Shown here in pieces: positions 1 to 12,579 of a stretch of 64,000 nucleotides of DNA. Source of the stretch: Jaltomata sinuosa (taxonomy: Eukaryota; Streptophyta; Magnoliopsida; Solanales; Solanaceae); assembly GCA_003996215.1 (NCBI GenBank), contig QJPP01007241.1:248001-312000 (forward strand), in the 5' to 3' direction. The notes under the pieces are model-generated. The model worked only from the letters and a program-made list of their open reading frames with translations. It made no database searches and was not told the origin of the DNA. Each line of letters opens with the position of its first letter. The first letter of the stretch is position 1. Position numbers and translations under genes: made by a program.

Positions 1-724
1 ACTTTCGTCACCGCAAAAGATCGAAAGCTCAATTGCCTTCTTAAATAAGCCATCATACCTTTTAAAAAATGTCACTTGTGAGTTGTTTGACTTTACATTT
101 TCGACATCACGTTATTTGATGAAAATGAACTCAAATAATAAAAAAGTAAAAAAAAATTATGTTAATTCTTTTTCAGAAGGATTTGAACGAACTCATAATA
201 TTAATTGGATTTCTTTCTTTGTTTCTTTATTATCATTGCAAATATGTAAATATCATAAGTATACATTCCATATTTTTCCTATTTAGAACAGTGAAAAAAA
301 AATATTGTGTCATTATTTTGTAGAATATCTTTTAGTAAGTTTATAGAATGATAAATTTATGACGTAAAATTATTATTTCAATTGTATTTGCTTTTCTAAA
401 CTTGCTCATGTTCGAATACATATATTTTCTTTTTGTAGTAATGCATGATAAAAAGCCTTCCAGTATAAATTTTAACAATGTGATTATTTTTTGTCTAACT
501 CATATTAACATATCAAAAAATGTAAGCACTTTAATTTGAAATTTTAAAATATATTAGTGTGATTTAATGAGCGTTTGCAAACTCATAAAACCTAATCGTA
601 ACTTGTGACAAATAAAAGAATATAATAACAAAAAATCCTAAATTTTTTAACACAATTAACATGTATAAACCCGTTTAAAATTCTCTCATACACTTGATGT
701 AATACATTATAAAACTCTCAAATG
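1..724. other. AT-rich spacer, no gene seen
   Basis: This stretch is AT-rich with many homopolymer runs. The longest open frame (83-286, 67 codons) is rich in Asn, Lys, Phe and Ser in the way random AT-rich DNA is, and has no recognisable motif. I see no repeat boundary before the LTR that begins at 730. Confidence 0.6.
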
Positions 725-729
725 GTACA

Positions 730-2907
730 CGTCACGACCCAGACTGCCGTGAGTGGCACTCACCCAACCCCCGGGTGAGCGAACCATAACTTCCCCGAAC
801 TTAACCGTTCTAGCAGCTCAAAATCAATATGCAGAAAATAAACTAGCAATCAATAATAAGGAAATAACTTCATTAACTTAACCTGCGGAAAATACCCCCT
901 AGAATCAGAAAGTCGCAGTACCAAAACAATCTACCAAATGTCTAGAATAGGAGAGTGCAACCCCAAAATAAGGAAATAGTCTAAGCCCAAAACAAGTGGG
1001 ATACAACTCTAAAGATAGATTCAAGGCAGCTCGATTGAACCAGCTCACCCTCGAAGTCTGGAAATGTTGGGACTACAAATGAGGTCGCGTACAGCCGCTG
1101 GAAGATTTCATGTACTCACAAAAAGAAGAGCAAGTGCAGTATCAGTACACCACCACTGTGTATTAGTAGGATCATCAGTCAGTTCCAAATAAAACAGTGT
1201 ATGAACAGTACAACAAATCAAGTGTAAGTACAGGAAAAACATGCAACAAGACAGGAGGCATCCCTAGACTACAAGTCTCATCCTAACTTGTCCCCACATG
1301 TAATCCACCTTTCTATGACTATGATTAACAATCAAATATAACCAATAAACAATCCTTTTTATATAGCCCGGTCTCACCCTGGGATCCCCTCTAACCAATA
1401 CCTAAGTGTTAAACGAACAACCCGGTCTACACCAAGACCAACTCAATCAGATATAACCATATTCCCGGCCACTCAAGGACCATAAGAAACTATCACAATT
1501 CAATAATACAACCCGGTCCACTCATGGAATCAATACCAAATGCCACGATGCAACCAATATCAATGCAATAAATGTAGTAAAGTAAGCCCGTACCAGACGT
1601 AGTACCCGAGCCAACCGTTAGTATATCCTGTACCAGGCGTGGTACCCGAGCAACTGTTAGTGTTATCCCATACCAGGCGTGGTACCCGAGCCAACCGAAT
1701 GTCAATCAATCCACAGTCACAATAATAAACAATCAACTTGTAAACCAACAAGCAAACACACAGTTCAATACACCAGACTGTAAAACAGGACCCTTAGACA
1801 TTCCTAAACAATTTCATAAGCAGTGCATCTCATACAAATACTTAGATAAGAGTACACAAACATACAACATTCACAGAAATTGTTAACCATCACCTACCTC
1901 AAAATGATTCAAATCTCTACTCAATAGGAGCTTTTCCGTTCGCCAAAGTTCTTGCTTGTTCTCGGTCTAAAATAATATACAAGTACTAAATTAATACACA
2001 AGGCATGTGCATTACCCGGATTACACCAAATCCCAAACCCCAGGCCAACCATGATCATCCCACCCTCTTTCTGGGCTTTTTCACCATTAATTCTCCTAGT
2101 TCTATTATTTTTACGGATAAAATTAGGAAATTAAGATCACATGATCATAAAACAGTAAATTTAGCAACACCCAAGAACTTCTACACATACAATCCCCCTT
2201 TTTTCCCCGGATTCTACCATCCCTAAGTCATTCCAAACCTTTCCCCAAGTCCACTCCTAGCAATTCTACCGCATAGGAAAAGTATTACGGAATTTGAGGA
2301 GTAGAAACCTTACCTTAGGGAAGAAAAATGATGAAGAATGGAGAAAAAATGCCTGAAATCGCCCTAGCCCTTCTCCCAAGTGAATTTGTGAAAATTGAAT
2401 ATTTTTGGGGAAGTTTTTGCATTAAATCTCATCACGCTTTGCTATAGCAGTACCGCCGTACTGGAGTCAACCGCTATGGCGGAGGTTGACCGACTTGACT
2501 TTCACTGTAGCGGTAATTTTTCTGCTATAGCGGAGGTCGTTGTGGCGGTGGCGGTTGACACGGGACAGAAAGTCATAAAATCTCTAAAACTAGTCCATTT
2601 TACAACACACTTATTTTCCCGATGTCCCAGAACAACCCCTTCACGTCAACCTCGATTCTGGGAGTTCTACTTACCCAAATTCGATTTCGAAAAGTCTCCC
2701 GAACTCCTTTATGTGTTAGCTACGAGTAAAACTAGCTCAAAATAAGACATTCAACCCAATCCTTACCCGGATTGCCCTAGACCATACCTCACTCCTAAAT
2801 CGGCCGAGACTAGCCTAACCCAGAATTTCAAACTCTCAAACCTGGAGTTTTCTAACTCTAAAAATTGACACGAATGGTTTTTCCGTAACGACAGACCCGT
2901 CGTTACA
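730..2907 (-). mobile_element. Solo LTR of a Ty3/gypsy-type retrotransposon
   Basis: The unit reads CGTCACGACCC at its left edge (a TG to CG change in the usual TGTCACGACCC) and ends GTCGTTACA. It is flanked by a perfect 5-bp target duplication GTACA at 725-729 and 2908-2912. The ends form a short imperfect inverted repeat (TGTCACGAC against TGTAACGAC). No coding region or second LTR lies inside, and length (2178 bp) suits a large plant gypsy LTR, so I read it as the product of LTR-LTR recombination. Minus orientation is inferred by analogy with the next element, whose pol gene is on the minus strand and whose LTR also begins TGTCACGA on the plus strand. A 40-bp tandem repeat lies inside. Confidence 0.8.
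1591..1700. repeat. Three 40-bp tandem repeats inside the solo LTR
   Basis: Units begin TACCAGRCGTRGTACCCGAG at 1591, 1631 and 1671. Each carries a GTACC/GGTAC palindrome, so the units could form small hairpins. They may be LTR regulatory repeats, which is inference. Open frames across here (for example 1493-1705, minus) are repeat artefacts. Confidence 0.8.
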
Positions 2908-2983
2908 GTACAATAAATTTGTGTCTATGTTAATTACCTGTTATTCAAAGTTAATTAATAGTTGAGATTTGCATCAAGAGTTC

Positions 2984-5562
2984 TGTCACGAATCAAAATT
3001 CGATTGTGATGCATCTATCACACCCCTCGCAATAGGTAAGCCAAAATTCGACACATACACGATAAAATTAAATAAATATGCTAACGGAGTAAGAATAATA
3101 CTAAGTCTCACACTGAATCTCATAATCAAACGGGTAAAGAAGTACGAAAAATAACAACCAATCCCGAAATTTGATAGTCACAAGTTACAAGCCTCTAATG
3201 TAAGTGGCACAACAAAAGAGTCCAAAAGTACCTCAAAATGCAAATTAAGCATAAATACAAAGATAGAGAAAATTCATTAGTCGCTAGGATTAACAGTTGC
3301 TACCTCAAGGATCTTCAGAATGCAACCACATGATAATCATGAAATCAATGATTGGGGGCCATCGGCTCAGTACATGCACGTAAGGTGCAAAAAATAAATA
3401 AGCGTTAGTACCAACCATATGTACTCAGCAACATCATCGATTGACCCTAATTCAAAGTGACGGTGAGAACCACCTAAGGTACTAGTACCAACTATAACCT
3501 CGATCACCTAAAAATAAGAAGTCCACACCTAGACTAGTAATTCCAATAATAATAGGGCAATTAACACTGTTCAAGTCTATAATTTCTCATTCCAGACCAA
3601 TAACAACAACTCACCAATCACAGTATAAAACAACAATTAAGAAAATCAAATAGAAATGATGAGATGAGTGCAATATGATGCAATGTATGCTACAATAACC
3701 CATTGCCTTGTATATCTAGGACCCGTGGGAGACTCGCGAGGTTCATATACCACCCACCCCCTTAGAATAGTTTTTCATCGGGCATGCAAGTCAAAAGTCA
3801 ATAAAATTCACCTGAAACACTTTCTCATCGGGTATGCAAGTTATTTCAATATATTGTTCTCAAAAATATATCTTTAACAATATCATGATATGAATATGAG
3901 TGAGTATATGCAATTCACAATGATAAAAAGAGCACAAATATCTCAATTCGGTCAGACAAGACCATGCTCAACTCAAAAATACCAATTACAAGCCCAAATA
4001 TCATCAGTATTAACCAATCTATTCAAATCAAGCCCATAAGAAGAAGTACAATCAGTATCAACAACCATTAGATCTGATAGAATCACTAATCTACTTTTCA
4101 CGCTATAATTCAACAATCAAAATAAGGAAAACAGTCTAATCAAGTCAATCATTCGTTTTAACGCTTTACAAAATACTGATACCCGTATAGATGTTCATCA
4201 TTCCATCTATACATGACTTTCATCTCTCCATTACTCCTCATACAAGCAAATGACACATAACATTTTGAAAGAGAGGTTAAAGAAAGTCTCAACTTACCTT
4301 AAGAGAAGACCCGCAATGTCAAATCGAAGTCTTTTCTTTTTGAATCACCTCTGAACAAGCTCAATCTAGTCAAATACAGATTTTACATAAGAACACAAAA
4401 GTATAGACACTCATATTGCTTTACTTAATTTATGGGTCTAAAAGTCAACCCAAAAAGTCAATTTCAAGCCCGAAAGGGAAAAACTAAAATTTTATTAGAA
4501 AATCAATTTACCTGTAACTTAAGGAGTTTAAATCTAAATTTTCATCAAAAACATAGTTAAAATCAACCTTGAAATTATAAAAATATTATTTTTAAACTTT
4601 ACCAGAAAAACACCAAATTTTCAAATTGAAAAATCAAGATTTGAAGATAAAATCATGAAATAATCATTGAGGAATACTAAAATATTGGTTTAAAAACTTA
4701 CCAAATGAGAAATCTCAAAAATCACCTTGTCAATCTCCCCAAAATGAGTTTCAAAGTTTTAAGAATTGAGTTATGGGGTTCTTGTTCAAAAATAAAAATT
4801 TTAAACTGTTTAGGTCAAAATTATTCTTCATGAATGCAGCAGGCCTGTCGCGAATGCGATCGACCCGGCCCACGATCCTTCTCGAACTCAAAGCAACTAT
4901 CGCGAACGAGATGACTAAGCTCCCTGACCCGGACCCAGTTGACCCTTAGCGAACGCGACTCCCATTCGCGAATGCAATGAAGGGACTGATTTGCCTATCG
5001 CAAATGCGATCCAAGTGTCGCGAACACGAAGTGAGATACAGCCCTACACTAAATCTGGTGCACCAGCAGTTGGCAACAAGTTCAAAAACTCCCCAGCCGA
5101 CCCTCGAAATATGTTAAGAACCCCGTGAACAGAGTCTAACTATGCTACTAGACTAAAATTAACATTTCAGACTTAATGAAACCACCAGATTTTGAACAGA
5201 GGTCGTTATCAACGGATATTGACCAAATTCAACTCTAGGTCATAATTTTCCAATCAATGACTCAAAATGCATACTAACGCCTCAAAACCCAAACCAATAG
5301 TGCTACTAACCTAAAATGACATTTTGGAGCTAAAGAAACTGACAAAATTCTCATACGATGCTTAAATCTCCAAATGTTAATCAAAGTCAATCATTCTAAC
5401 TTTAAAGCCTTCCTAAATAAAAAACTCACATAGAACTCAATCAAACACTTTGAGAATTGTTTCACCCACTTCTGCAAATCACAAATACCATATTACAACT
5501 ATGAGAAGGGGTAAAAGGGTCAAAACACATTAAAAGTCAAAAATTAATTTGAGGGTTATACA
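2984..5562 (-). repeat. 3' LTR of the truncated chromovirus
   Basis: On the plus strand the LTR runs TGTCACGAATC to GGGTTATACA, 2579 bp, a size usual for this chromovirus group. Just outside its inner edge (5563-5580) the minus strand holds a worn purine-rich stretch where the polypurine tract should be. The segment at about 4850-5030 is relatively GC-rich with repeated CGCGAA-type words. The 5 bases before it are AGTTC, but the partner duplication is lost with the 5' end of the element. Confidence 0.8.
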
Positions 5563-5639
5563 TCATCCACTACTAAAACACACATTTATCCTCAAACGTA
5601 GGGATAAGAAAGGTACTTGAACTGTAAAAAAGTTGGGGA

Positions 5640-7028
5640 TATCTACTCCGTATATCAGACTTTGTCTCTTACATAGCTTTCTCAATCAGACGATGCTTTC
5701 AGTGAATCTTCACTGAAGCTATATCCTTAGATTTCAACTTTTGAGTCTGTCTACGGCAATGGGCTCTTTCTCAAAAGTCATATTCTGATTCAAATCAACC
5801 GAATCACATGACAATCAACAGAAAGATACTTCTTCAATATCGATACATGAAAAAATAGGATGCACAATCGAAACACTCAGAGGTAAATCCAACTCATAGG
5901 CCACCTACTCAATGCGCCAAAGAATCTCAAAAAGACCAATAAACCTCGGACTAAGCTTTTACTTCATTTTGAACCTCATTACACCCTTCATGGCCGATAC
6001 CTTTAACAGAACATTTTCACCAACTATGAACTCCAAGTAACGAATCCTTCTATCAGCATAACTCTTCTACCTACTATGGAATATCAAAAGCTGGTCATGT
6101 ATCAACTTCACTATATCCATCGAGTCCCGTAATAAATTCGTATCCCATGGCCTAACTTCGAAAGAATCAAACTAACCAGCTAAAGACCTACACTTTCTCC
6201 CGTACAAGGCCTCGAATAGTGTCATTTGACTGCTGAAATAGTAACTGTTATTATAGGCAAACTCCCTAAAGCAAGAACTGGTCCCAATGACCACCAAAGT
6301 CAATATACAAGACCAAAACTTATCCTTTAATACTTGAATAGTCCGTTCTGACTAACCATCCATTTGTGGGTGAAAAGTTGTGGTCATCTCTAACTGAGTG
6401 CCCAACTCACACTGCATAGAATTCCAAATTTGCAATGTAAACTGAGTACCTCTGTTTGAAATAATGGAAATGGACACGCCGTGTAACCAAACTATCTCTC
6501 GAATATAGATCTTTGCCAACTTATCCGTAGTGTAGTTCACCTTCACTGGAACAAAATTGCTGATTTAATAAATCTTTTCACAATCACTCAAATGGAGTCA
6601 AACTTCTCTAAATTTTGAGCCAAACCAACCACGAAGTTCATAGTGATACGCTCCCACTTCTACTCAGATCTATACATCCTCTGAGTCATACCACCTAATC
6701 TTTAGTGCTCATACTTCACTTGCTGACAATTCAAATACTTAGTCACAAACTCCATGATGTTTCTTTTCATCCCACACCACTAATAATGCTGCTTTAGGTC
6801 ATGATCCATCTTGGTTGCCCCCGGATAAATAGAGTACCTCGAACTATGAACCTTCTCCATGATCAAGCAGCAGCTCCCGCTGAAGCAATTGTAGCAGCTC
6901 CTGCGCCGTCTAGTTAAATCACGAACCCTAGGAACACAAATTCGACCTTTGATCCTCAAAATACCCTTCAAATAAAGAATTGCTTTCTTAGCTTCACCCT
7001 CCAACACCTTGTCCCGAATAATACACAA
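5640..7028 (-). pseudogene. Integrase remnant with chromodomain-like tail
   Basis: At 6780-7028 the minus strand reads VHSSRYSIYPGATKM followed by DLKQHY, the zinc-binding N-terminal region of gypsy integrase. At 6352-6546 it reads ISIISNRGTQFTLQIWNSM and then TTTFHPQMDG, the catalytic core around the second acidic residue. The family has SDRGTQF; here Asp is Asn. Further down, at about 5900-5830, a frame giving HPIFHVSILKKYL marks the region before the chromodomain, and the degraded sequence at 5640-5780 aligns by eye with chromodomain wording. Frameshifts and stops break it throughout. Confidence 0.8.
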
Positions 7029-7043
7029 CTTTCCATCCTCAAA

Positions 7044-7560
7044 CTATATATCTTTGATCTGCTCTATCAACAAGGATCGTGCCTCAACACAAGTAAAAAC
7101 TCTACCATGCTCAGAATTATCAAGTCTTACAAAGCTATTGGACAAGATTTGAATATTTATAGCCAAAGGTCGCTCCTCCATAATCAACAAGGCAAGACTA
7201 CCCATACTCACCACTTTTCTACTCAAGGGATCCATCACGACATTGGCCTTGAGTGAGTGATAGAGAATAGTTATGTCATAATCCTTCAACAACTCTAATC
7301 ACCTGTGTTATCTCAAATTCAAATCTTTCTGGTTGAATATGTACTGAAGGCTACGATGATCGGTGAACACCTCACAATGAACTTCATACAAGTAATTCCA
7401 CCATAACTTTAAAATAAATACTATCACCACCAACTCTAAATCATGAGTGAGGTAGTTTTTCTCATGAATCTTCAACTACCTCGAAGCATAGTCTATAATC
7501 TTCCCTTTTTATACCAAACACCACCCAGAATAACTCATGAACCATCATAATATACGGTAC
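7044..7560 (-). pseudogene. RNase H remnant and connection region
   Basis: The minus-strand frame at 7044-7292 begins DYDITILYHSLKANVVMDPL and continues SRKVVSMGSLALL. This matches the end of the gypsy RNase H domain, where the family has Y-H-P-G-K-A-N-V-V-A-D-A-L-S-R. The upstream part (7300-7560) is readable only in fragments. The domain would remove the RNA strand during cDNA synthesis; several conserved residues are altered and the frame is interrupted. Confidence 0.7.
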
Positions 7561-7599
7561 AACCTTCACCTTTCACAAGCAAGGTCAAGATAGGTGTTG

Positions 7600-8666
7600 A
7601 AGTCAATAAGGTCTTAGCTTTTGAAAAATTGCCTCACACTCATTGGTCCACTGAAAAGAAGCATTCTTCTGAGTCAACGGGACTATAATAGTAGAGAAAC
7701 CCTCCACAAACCACACACAAAACTCTGAATCTCGATACGTGAGGTGGGTCAAAACCAGTCCCAAATCGCATCTACCTTGGCTAGATTAACCATAATACCC
7801 TCCTTGGACACTACATGTCCCAAGAATTCCACGGAACTAAGCGAGAATTCACACTTCAAGAACTTAACATACAACTTCTCATCTCTCAGCCTCTGAAGCA
7901 TAATTCTCAAATGCCAAACATGCTCCTCCTTGCTCTTGAAATAGACCAAGATGTCATTAATAAATACAATCACAAAGGAATTCAAACAAGGCTGAAATAC
8001 TCCATTTATCAACTCCATAAATACCGTTGGGACATTAGTCAACCCCAACGACATAATCAAAAACTCATAATAGCCATATCGAGTCTTAAAAACTGTCTTA
8101 AGGATATCCGAGCCCTAATTCTCAATGATGATAATTTGACCTCAAGTCAATCTTCAAAACAACAAAGCACTCTGAAGCTGATAAAAAAAATCATCAATGC
8201 GCGAAAGATGATACTTGTTCTTGATGGTCACCTTGTTCATATGTCGATAATTGATATCCGCATAGACTCGTCTTTCTTTTTCACAAATAATATAAGAGCA
8301 CCCCAAGGCAAAACACTAGCCTGATAAATTCTTTACTCAACAGGTTTCGCCACTAATCCTTCAGCTCAATCGGAGCCATCTTATAAGAAAGAATAGAGAT
8401 GGGTTTAGTGCCCGGATCCAAATCAATGCCAAATTTATATCTCTATCCGGAGGAACACCCAGTAAATTCATAGAGAACACATCCTGAAACTCTTTAATCA
8501 CTCTCATTGACTCCAAAGAGGGCATGTCGGTGCTAGTATCACAAATATATGCCAAGTAAGATAGAAATTTCTTCTCAACCAAACGTTGAGCCTTAATGAA
8601 AGAAATCACTCTCTTAGGATATGAACCCTGGGTATCTTTCCACTTCAATCTTGGTACACCTAGCAT
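7600..8666 (-). pseudogene. Reverse transcriptase remnant of the chromovirus
   Basis: Two minus-strand frames cover this domain. The frame at 8361-8666 has the linker upstream of RT, including TDMPSLESM, EFQDVFSMNL and VPPDRDINL. The frame at 7749-8060 holds the palm: GLTNVPTVFMELINGVF, then FVIVFINDILVYFKS, then KCEFSLSSVEFLGHVVSKEGI. The family signature at the catalytic site is FIDD; here it reads FIND, so a metal-binding Asp is replaced by Asn through a G-to-A change on the coding strand. The fingers region between the two frames is disrupted by frameshifts. Confidence 0.85.
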
Positions 8667-8720
8667 AACTAAAGTGACCGTCTTGGCACTATAATCTACA
8701 ATATTATGATACGGAGAAAG

Positions 8721-9053
8721 TCAATTCATGTTCAAAATCACAATAAAATCTACCAGGTCTAGAATAATTAAGTCTACCCAAATATCATACCTCGAAAGAG
8801 TCACAACACAGAATTGACAAACCTGATCTACCACTAAGGAATCACCTAATGGGGTAGCAACACAAATAGGCACAGTAAGAGACCCACACATCATATGAAA
8901 ACCCGATGCAAAATATGCAAACACATAGGAGAAAGTAGAATCAAGATTAAATAATATTAAAGGAGGTCGATGGCATACTGAGACGATACCTGTGTTAACT
9001 GCATCAGAGGACTCCACTTTCGGACTACCCCAAAAAGCATAACACTGAGCCAT
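8721..9053 (-). pseudogene. Retroviral-type aspartic protease remnant
   Basis: The minus-strand frame, 110 codons, shows the chromovirus protease pattern: an LDSTFSYV stretch where the active-site Asp-Xaa-Gly-Ser/Thr should be, then GDSLVVDQV, and DLIILDLVDFIVILNM near the end, corresponding to the conserved V-I-L-G-M segment. The Gly of the active site is missing and the Gly of VILGM is Asn. The frame begins at an internal ATG, so the real gag-protease junction lies upstream in another frame. It would have processed the Gag-Pol polyprotein. Confidence 0.75.
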
Positions 9054-9199
9054 GTCGCCTCTCAGTTAAACAAATCCTCTACCACCTCCTCCTCGACCGG
9101 CTTGTAGTGCACCTCTGCCTGAGATCCACCCTGACCTCTAGCTGGAGGTGTTGTTGCCCTAATTGGAGCCTGAGAACTTTGTTGTCGACCCTGAAATGG

Positions 9200-11080
9200 T
9201 CTGTTATATTTTTATTTTTATTTTTTTTATTGATATCTTTATAGTTTATTTTGATTTTTGTAGGGAGTATGAGCATGAAAGCAAAACCATTGAAAGTGTA
9301 TAAAAGTGAGCGGAATGGTTGAAACTAAGTGGAGTGCCCACATAAAGGATCACATTTGAATTTTATATTTCTACTGTTGAATTTTCTGAATCGTATTACC
9401 CTACTATTGCTATTGGTTTAATTCATATAACTTGAAATTTCTTATTTACTCTATCATTTGAAGAGGAAAGATAGATATAAGTATGTTGAAAAATGATGGC
9501 AAAATTCAAAAAATATTTCTACCTTATTTCCCTTATTTATCTAATTGATGTTGCTTTAAATCTTTTTACTAAGATAGATAATCCACTAAATTTAATGAGA
9601 TGTTTGTACACATATATAGAAATTGGACCACTACCTTAAACACACAATTACAACAATTATACATGTATTATGTAAATGTAGTTGACACACCTATACAGTC
9701 TGCACGTGATAAAAATATTCCTTCTATCTTTGCTTCTACATCATCTTCATATAATGACGATAATTGTTGCTAAATACTCTATCTGTGGTACTTTTACTAC
9801 TTCTTAATCCCACAGTAGCATGAACATTTAATGAGCTTCAATTCTACTTGTAAAAGGCGAATGCGCCAAAAGGAATTATTTTTTCCATTATAATGGTGAA
9901 ACGATAATTTAAAACAATTTTCAGTTCTTGCAGCAATAGTTTGAGACGTGCTAAATGTGCCGATGTTACACCATAGAGAACATTTAACCAAACAAAACAA
10001 CAATTAGGAGACACACGACACTCATTAAATAACAATGCCTTGAAAATCTAATGTTTCAGATATTGAATTAAATCAGAGCGAAGAAATTAAGGACGTGAAG
10101 ATTAAGATTTAGATAAGCCGGAGGACAAACATATTGGAGATATATTGACAAGTGAAGGTTCGTGCAATAATGCAATCAATACCTCATGTTGACGTTGAAG
10201 GAGTTACAAAAATAATGTAAAAAAAGTACTCTTTGTAATTTTTACTATAAGAATTTAAATTTAATTTGGATTTTGAATTTGCAAATTAGCTACTTAGAAC
10301 CTAGGGGCCTAATCAAACAAAACTTTTTCTAAAAAGTGACTGCATAGATCAGTTCTCTTCTTGTATTATAATTTGTATAATTTTATTTACAATTTGAAAT
10401 TTATATTTAATAAACTTAATGGCTTAATCTTGAATTTTATTAAAAATTATCTTATACTCTTACTTCATGGTTCATGGTTCGTACTTCATAAAGAATAAAT
10501 TAATTGCTCCTTGCTAGCTAAAAATTATTGAACTTAATAAAATATAAGTGCTAGAAGCTTTTCTTTTTATAATAATTAATTATTGAGTACTAACAATTAT
10601 ATTTAATAAAATATGTTCATAAAAGTTTTTTTATATATAAATATTCAGTACTTATAAAAATATGTAACCGTTTAAGTTTGTATTTTTCATAAATAATAAA
10701 ATAAAAATATTATTTTATTCAAAATCAGACCGGCCCCGCACGGGGCACCCATAATAGCCTCACCCTATTGGACCCAAAACCCCTCAACACGATATCCAAC
10801 CCAGAACCTTTTGAGTGAATCGGGCCGGTCCGACCCGACCCCTTAACAAGTTTAGATATACGTGAATGAGGTAAATTTACTACCGTCGATTACACTATCA
10901 CAATCATAAAGTCCGAAGAAATAGTGCCGGTAGGAAAGACATATAACAATATTTATGACATAGACCCTTGAAATTGTTTGACATAGACTCTCGTTTTGGA
11001 AGTTCCTCCAGTGTATATCGCAAAAGAAATGGAGGCAGACACTCTAGGAATTACTTTTGCTAGGAACATTTCAAGTTGTA
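9200..11080. other. Intergenic spacer, no gene recognised
   Basis: AT-rich DNA with no convincing gene. Open frames at 9797-10003 and 9844-10035 (minus) overlap each other and resemble no family I know. A short GC-rich island at 10728-10850 with GACCGGCCC, CCGGTCC and GACCCGACCCC is unlike its surroundings and may be a transposon end, but I cannot place its boundaries. Confidence 0.5.
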
Positions 11081-11089
11081 ATATTAATA

Positions 11090-12570
11090 GGGATAATTTC
11101 AAATATGTACAGTAAAATAATTAGTTTACAATAAATATAGACAAGTTTTCTTTACAAAAAAAATAGCCCAAAAATAAACTAGCCACAAAAAAAAATTACA
11201 AAAAAATAGCCGCATGTATATATAATGTATATGTAATGTATCGATAATGTATAAAGTTATGTAATGTATCAATATTATATATAGTGTATAAACGTGTATC
11301 GATATTATATAAATGGTATATAAATGAATATCGATATTGTAAAAATAGTGTATAAATATGTATCGATATTATATAAATGATATTTACATGTGTATCGAAA
11401 TAGTTACATAATGTATCAATATTGTCAATATTGTATAAACGTGTATATACGACATATAATGGTATAAAGAAATATTACTTATTGTGTCCTAATGTAAGCA
11501 CATGATTATCTCGAACAAGAAATTAACAATAAAATTATGATAGATTACACTTTTCATCCCTTCACAGCAAAGAAGCTTCTAGAAAAAACAAAAAAAAATA
11601 ATAATTATTACTAAACTCAGAAAATAGCTCAAACAAAAATCATTTTAAGATAATTCTTTTCTTAGAAAAACAAAAATAATGCAAATAGCTCAAAATAGAA
11701 ACAACAAAAAGAAAAGTCAGAATGTACAAAACAAGACAGAAGGCAAAGAGTCACTAAAGCTTCGAGCTTCATCTTCTCTTAAGAACAGAATAGTCGGAGC
11801 TCAAGTTCTAGACGGTAATGGACCTCTCTTGCACGAATTGAAGAGCAATTGTAAGCTTTCACTTCCTTACGCTATTCACATAACACTTCGAACACCCTAG
11901 AAATTAGGGTAGTTGTTTGTTCATCGTCTACCCCCATAGATGTCTGAGTTGAAGAGCTTTTCGGAGAAGATTGTTGCATCATGAATATCATTTCGAACGT
12001 GCTGAGACCGGTAAGCTTGATTTCTTACCTTCTTGTATCGTGATGCCTCTAATCTCTGGTAAGTTGAAGACCCACATGTTGAATGTAGCTTTTTGCAGGT
12101 GAAAGGATTGAGCAGACCATGGAAAATTAGAATTCTCCACATCTGGTGAGTGTAGACTCCTTCGATTAATCACTTTGAAATCACTTTTCATCTATTTCTA
12201 ACTTTCGATGGGTTGAACCCTCTTTGGAGGTTAATAATACCACCATCTAGATGCTAGATTCTAGATGAGAAGTGCTTCAAAGTTGATTCACTTCTGATTT
12301 TAAGATAAAATTTGATCATTAAGAAGAAAAAAGAATCTGGGTTAATGAGATTGAAATTCAAATAAAATGGAGTTCTAAATCAAATCAATCCTCTCTGAAT
12401 CATTTTATTAGAAAGGGAAAGCAAAAGAAGAAGAAGAAAGAAGCAGCGAGGAAGAAGAAGCAAGAAAGAAGGAGAAAACAAGGGCGAATTGCCATTTATG
12501 GTGTAAAGTAAAATTTAGCTATTTTTTCTGTAAATAAGTTACCCCAGTGGCCATTTTACATAATTTTCCC
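11090..12570. mobile_element. Probable non-autonomous Mutator-like element
   Basis: The left end reads GGGATAATTTCAAATATGTA and the right end, reversed, GGGAAAATTATGTAAAATGG, a weak terminal inverted repeat. The flanks are ATATTAATA (11081-11089) and ATATTATTA (12571-12579), 8 of 9 identical, which fits the 9-bp duplication of Mutator-like elements. No transposase is seen. Inside are a minisatellite (11213-11460), A-rich and GAA-rich tracts, and a higher-complexity middle at about 11690-12200 that does not look like repeat DNA and could be captured host sequence. A related end lies at 31610-31940. Confidence 0.5.
11213..11460. repeat. Degenerate TGTATCGATATT minisatellite
   Basis: Variants of ATGTATCGATATTATATAAA recur roughly every 45-50 bases, in the left part of the MULE-like element. 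Copy spacing is irregular. A similar GCATGTATAC-type arrangement occurs in the related fragment at 31740-31830, which suggests the repeat belongs to the element family. Confidence 0.65.
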
Positions 12571-12579
12571 ATATTATTA

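Larger units (their letters stand above)
2984..9199 (-). mobile_element. 5'-truncated Ty3/gypsy chromovirus (Tekay/Del-like), decayed
   Basis: Read on the minus strand, the element has a gag tail (about 9199-9060), protease, reverse transcriptase, RNase H, integrase with an eroded chromodomain-like tail, a degenerate polypurine tract, and the 3' LTR at 2984-5562. This PR-RT-RH-INT order and the motif wording match plant chromoviruses of the Tekay/Del type. The 5' side is missing: at about 9199 the gag sequence stops against AT-rich DNA, with no 5' LTR or primer-binding site. The frame is broken many times, and catalytic aspartates in reverse transcriptase and integrase are changed to Asn. The copy is dead. 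Confidence 0.85.

Noticed and set aside
1493..1751. Two overlapping minus-strand open frames with repeated GTTP-like segments
   Set aside because: They arise from three 40-bp tandem repeats inside the solo LTR and have no protein motif.
2395..2745. 116-codon plus-strand frame
   Set aside because: It lies inside the solo LTR, with GCTATAGCGG-type palindromic repeats and no homology that I recognise.
7815..8324. A 169-codon plus-strand open frame, the longest in the window
   Set aside because: It is the antisense shadow of the minus-strand reverse transcriptase remnant, which carries the recognisable motifs.
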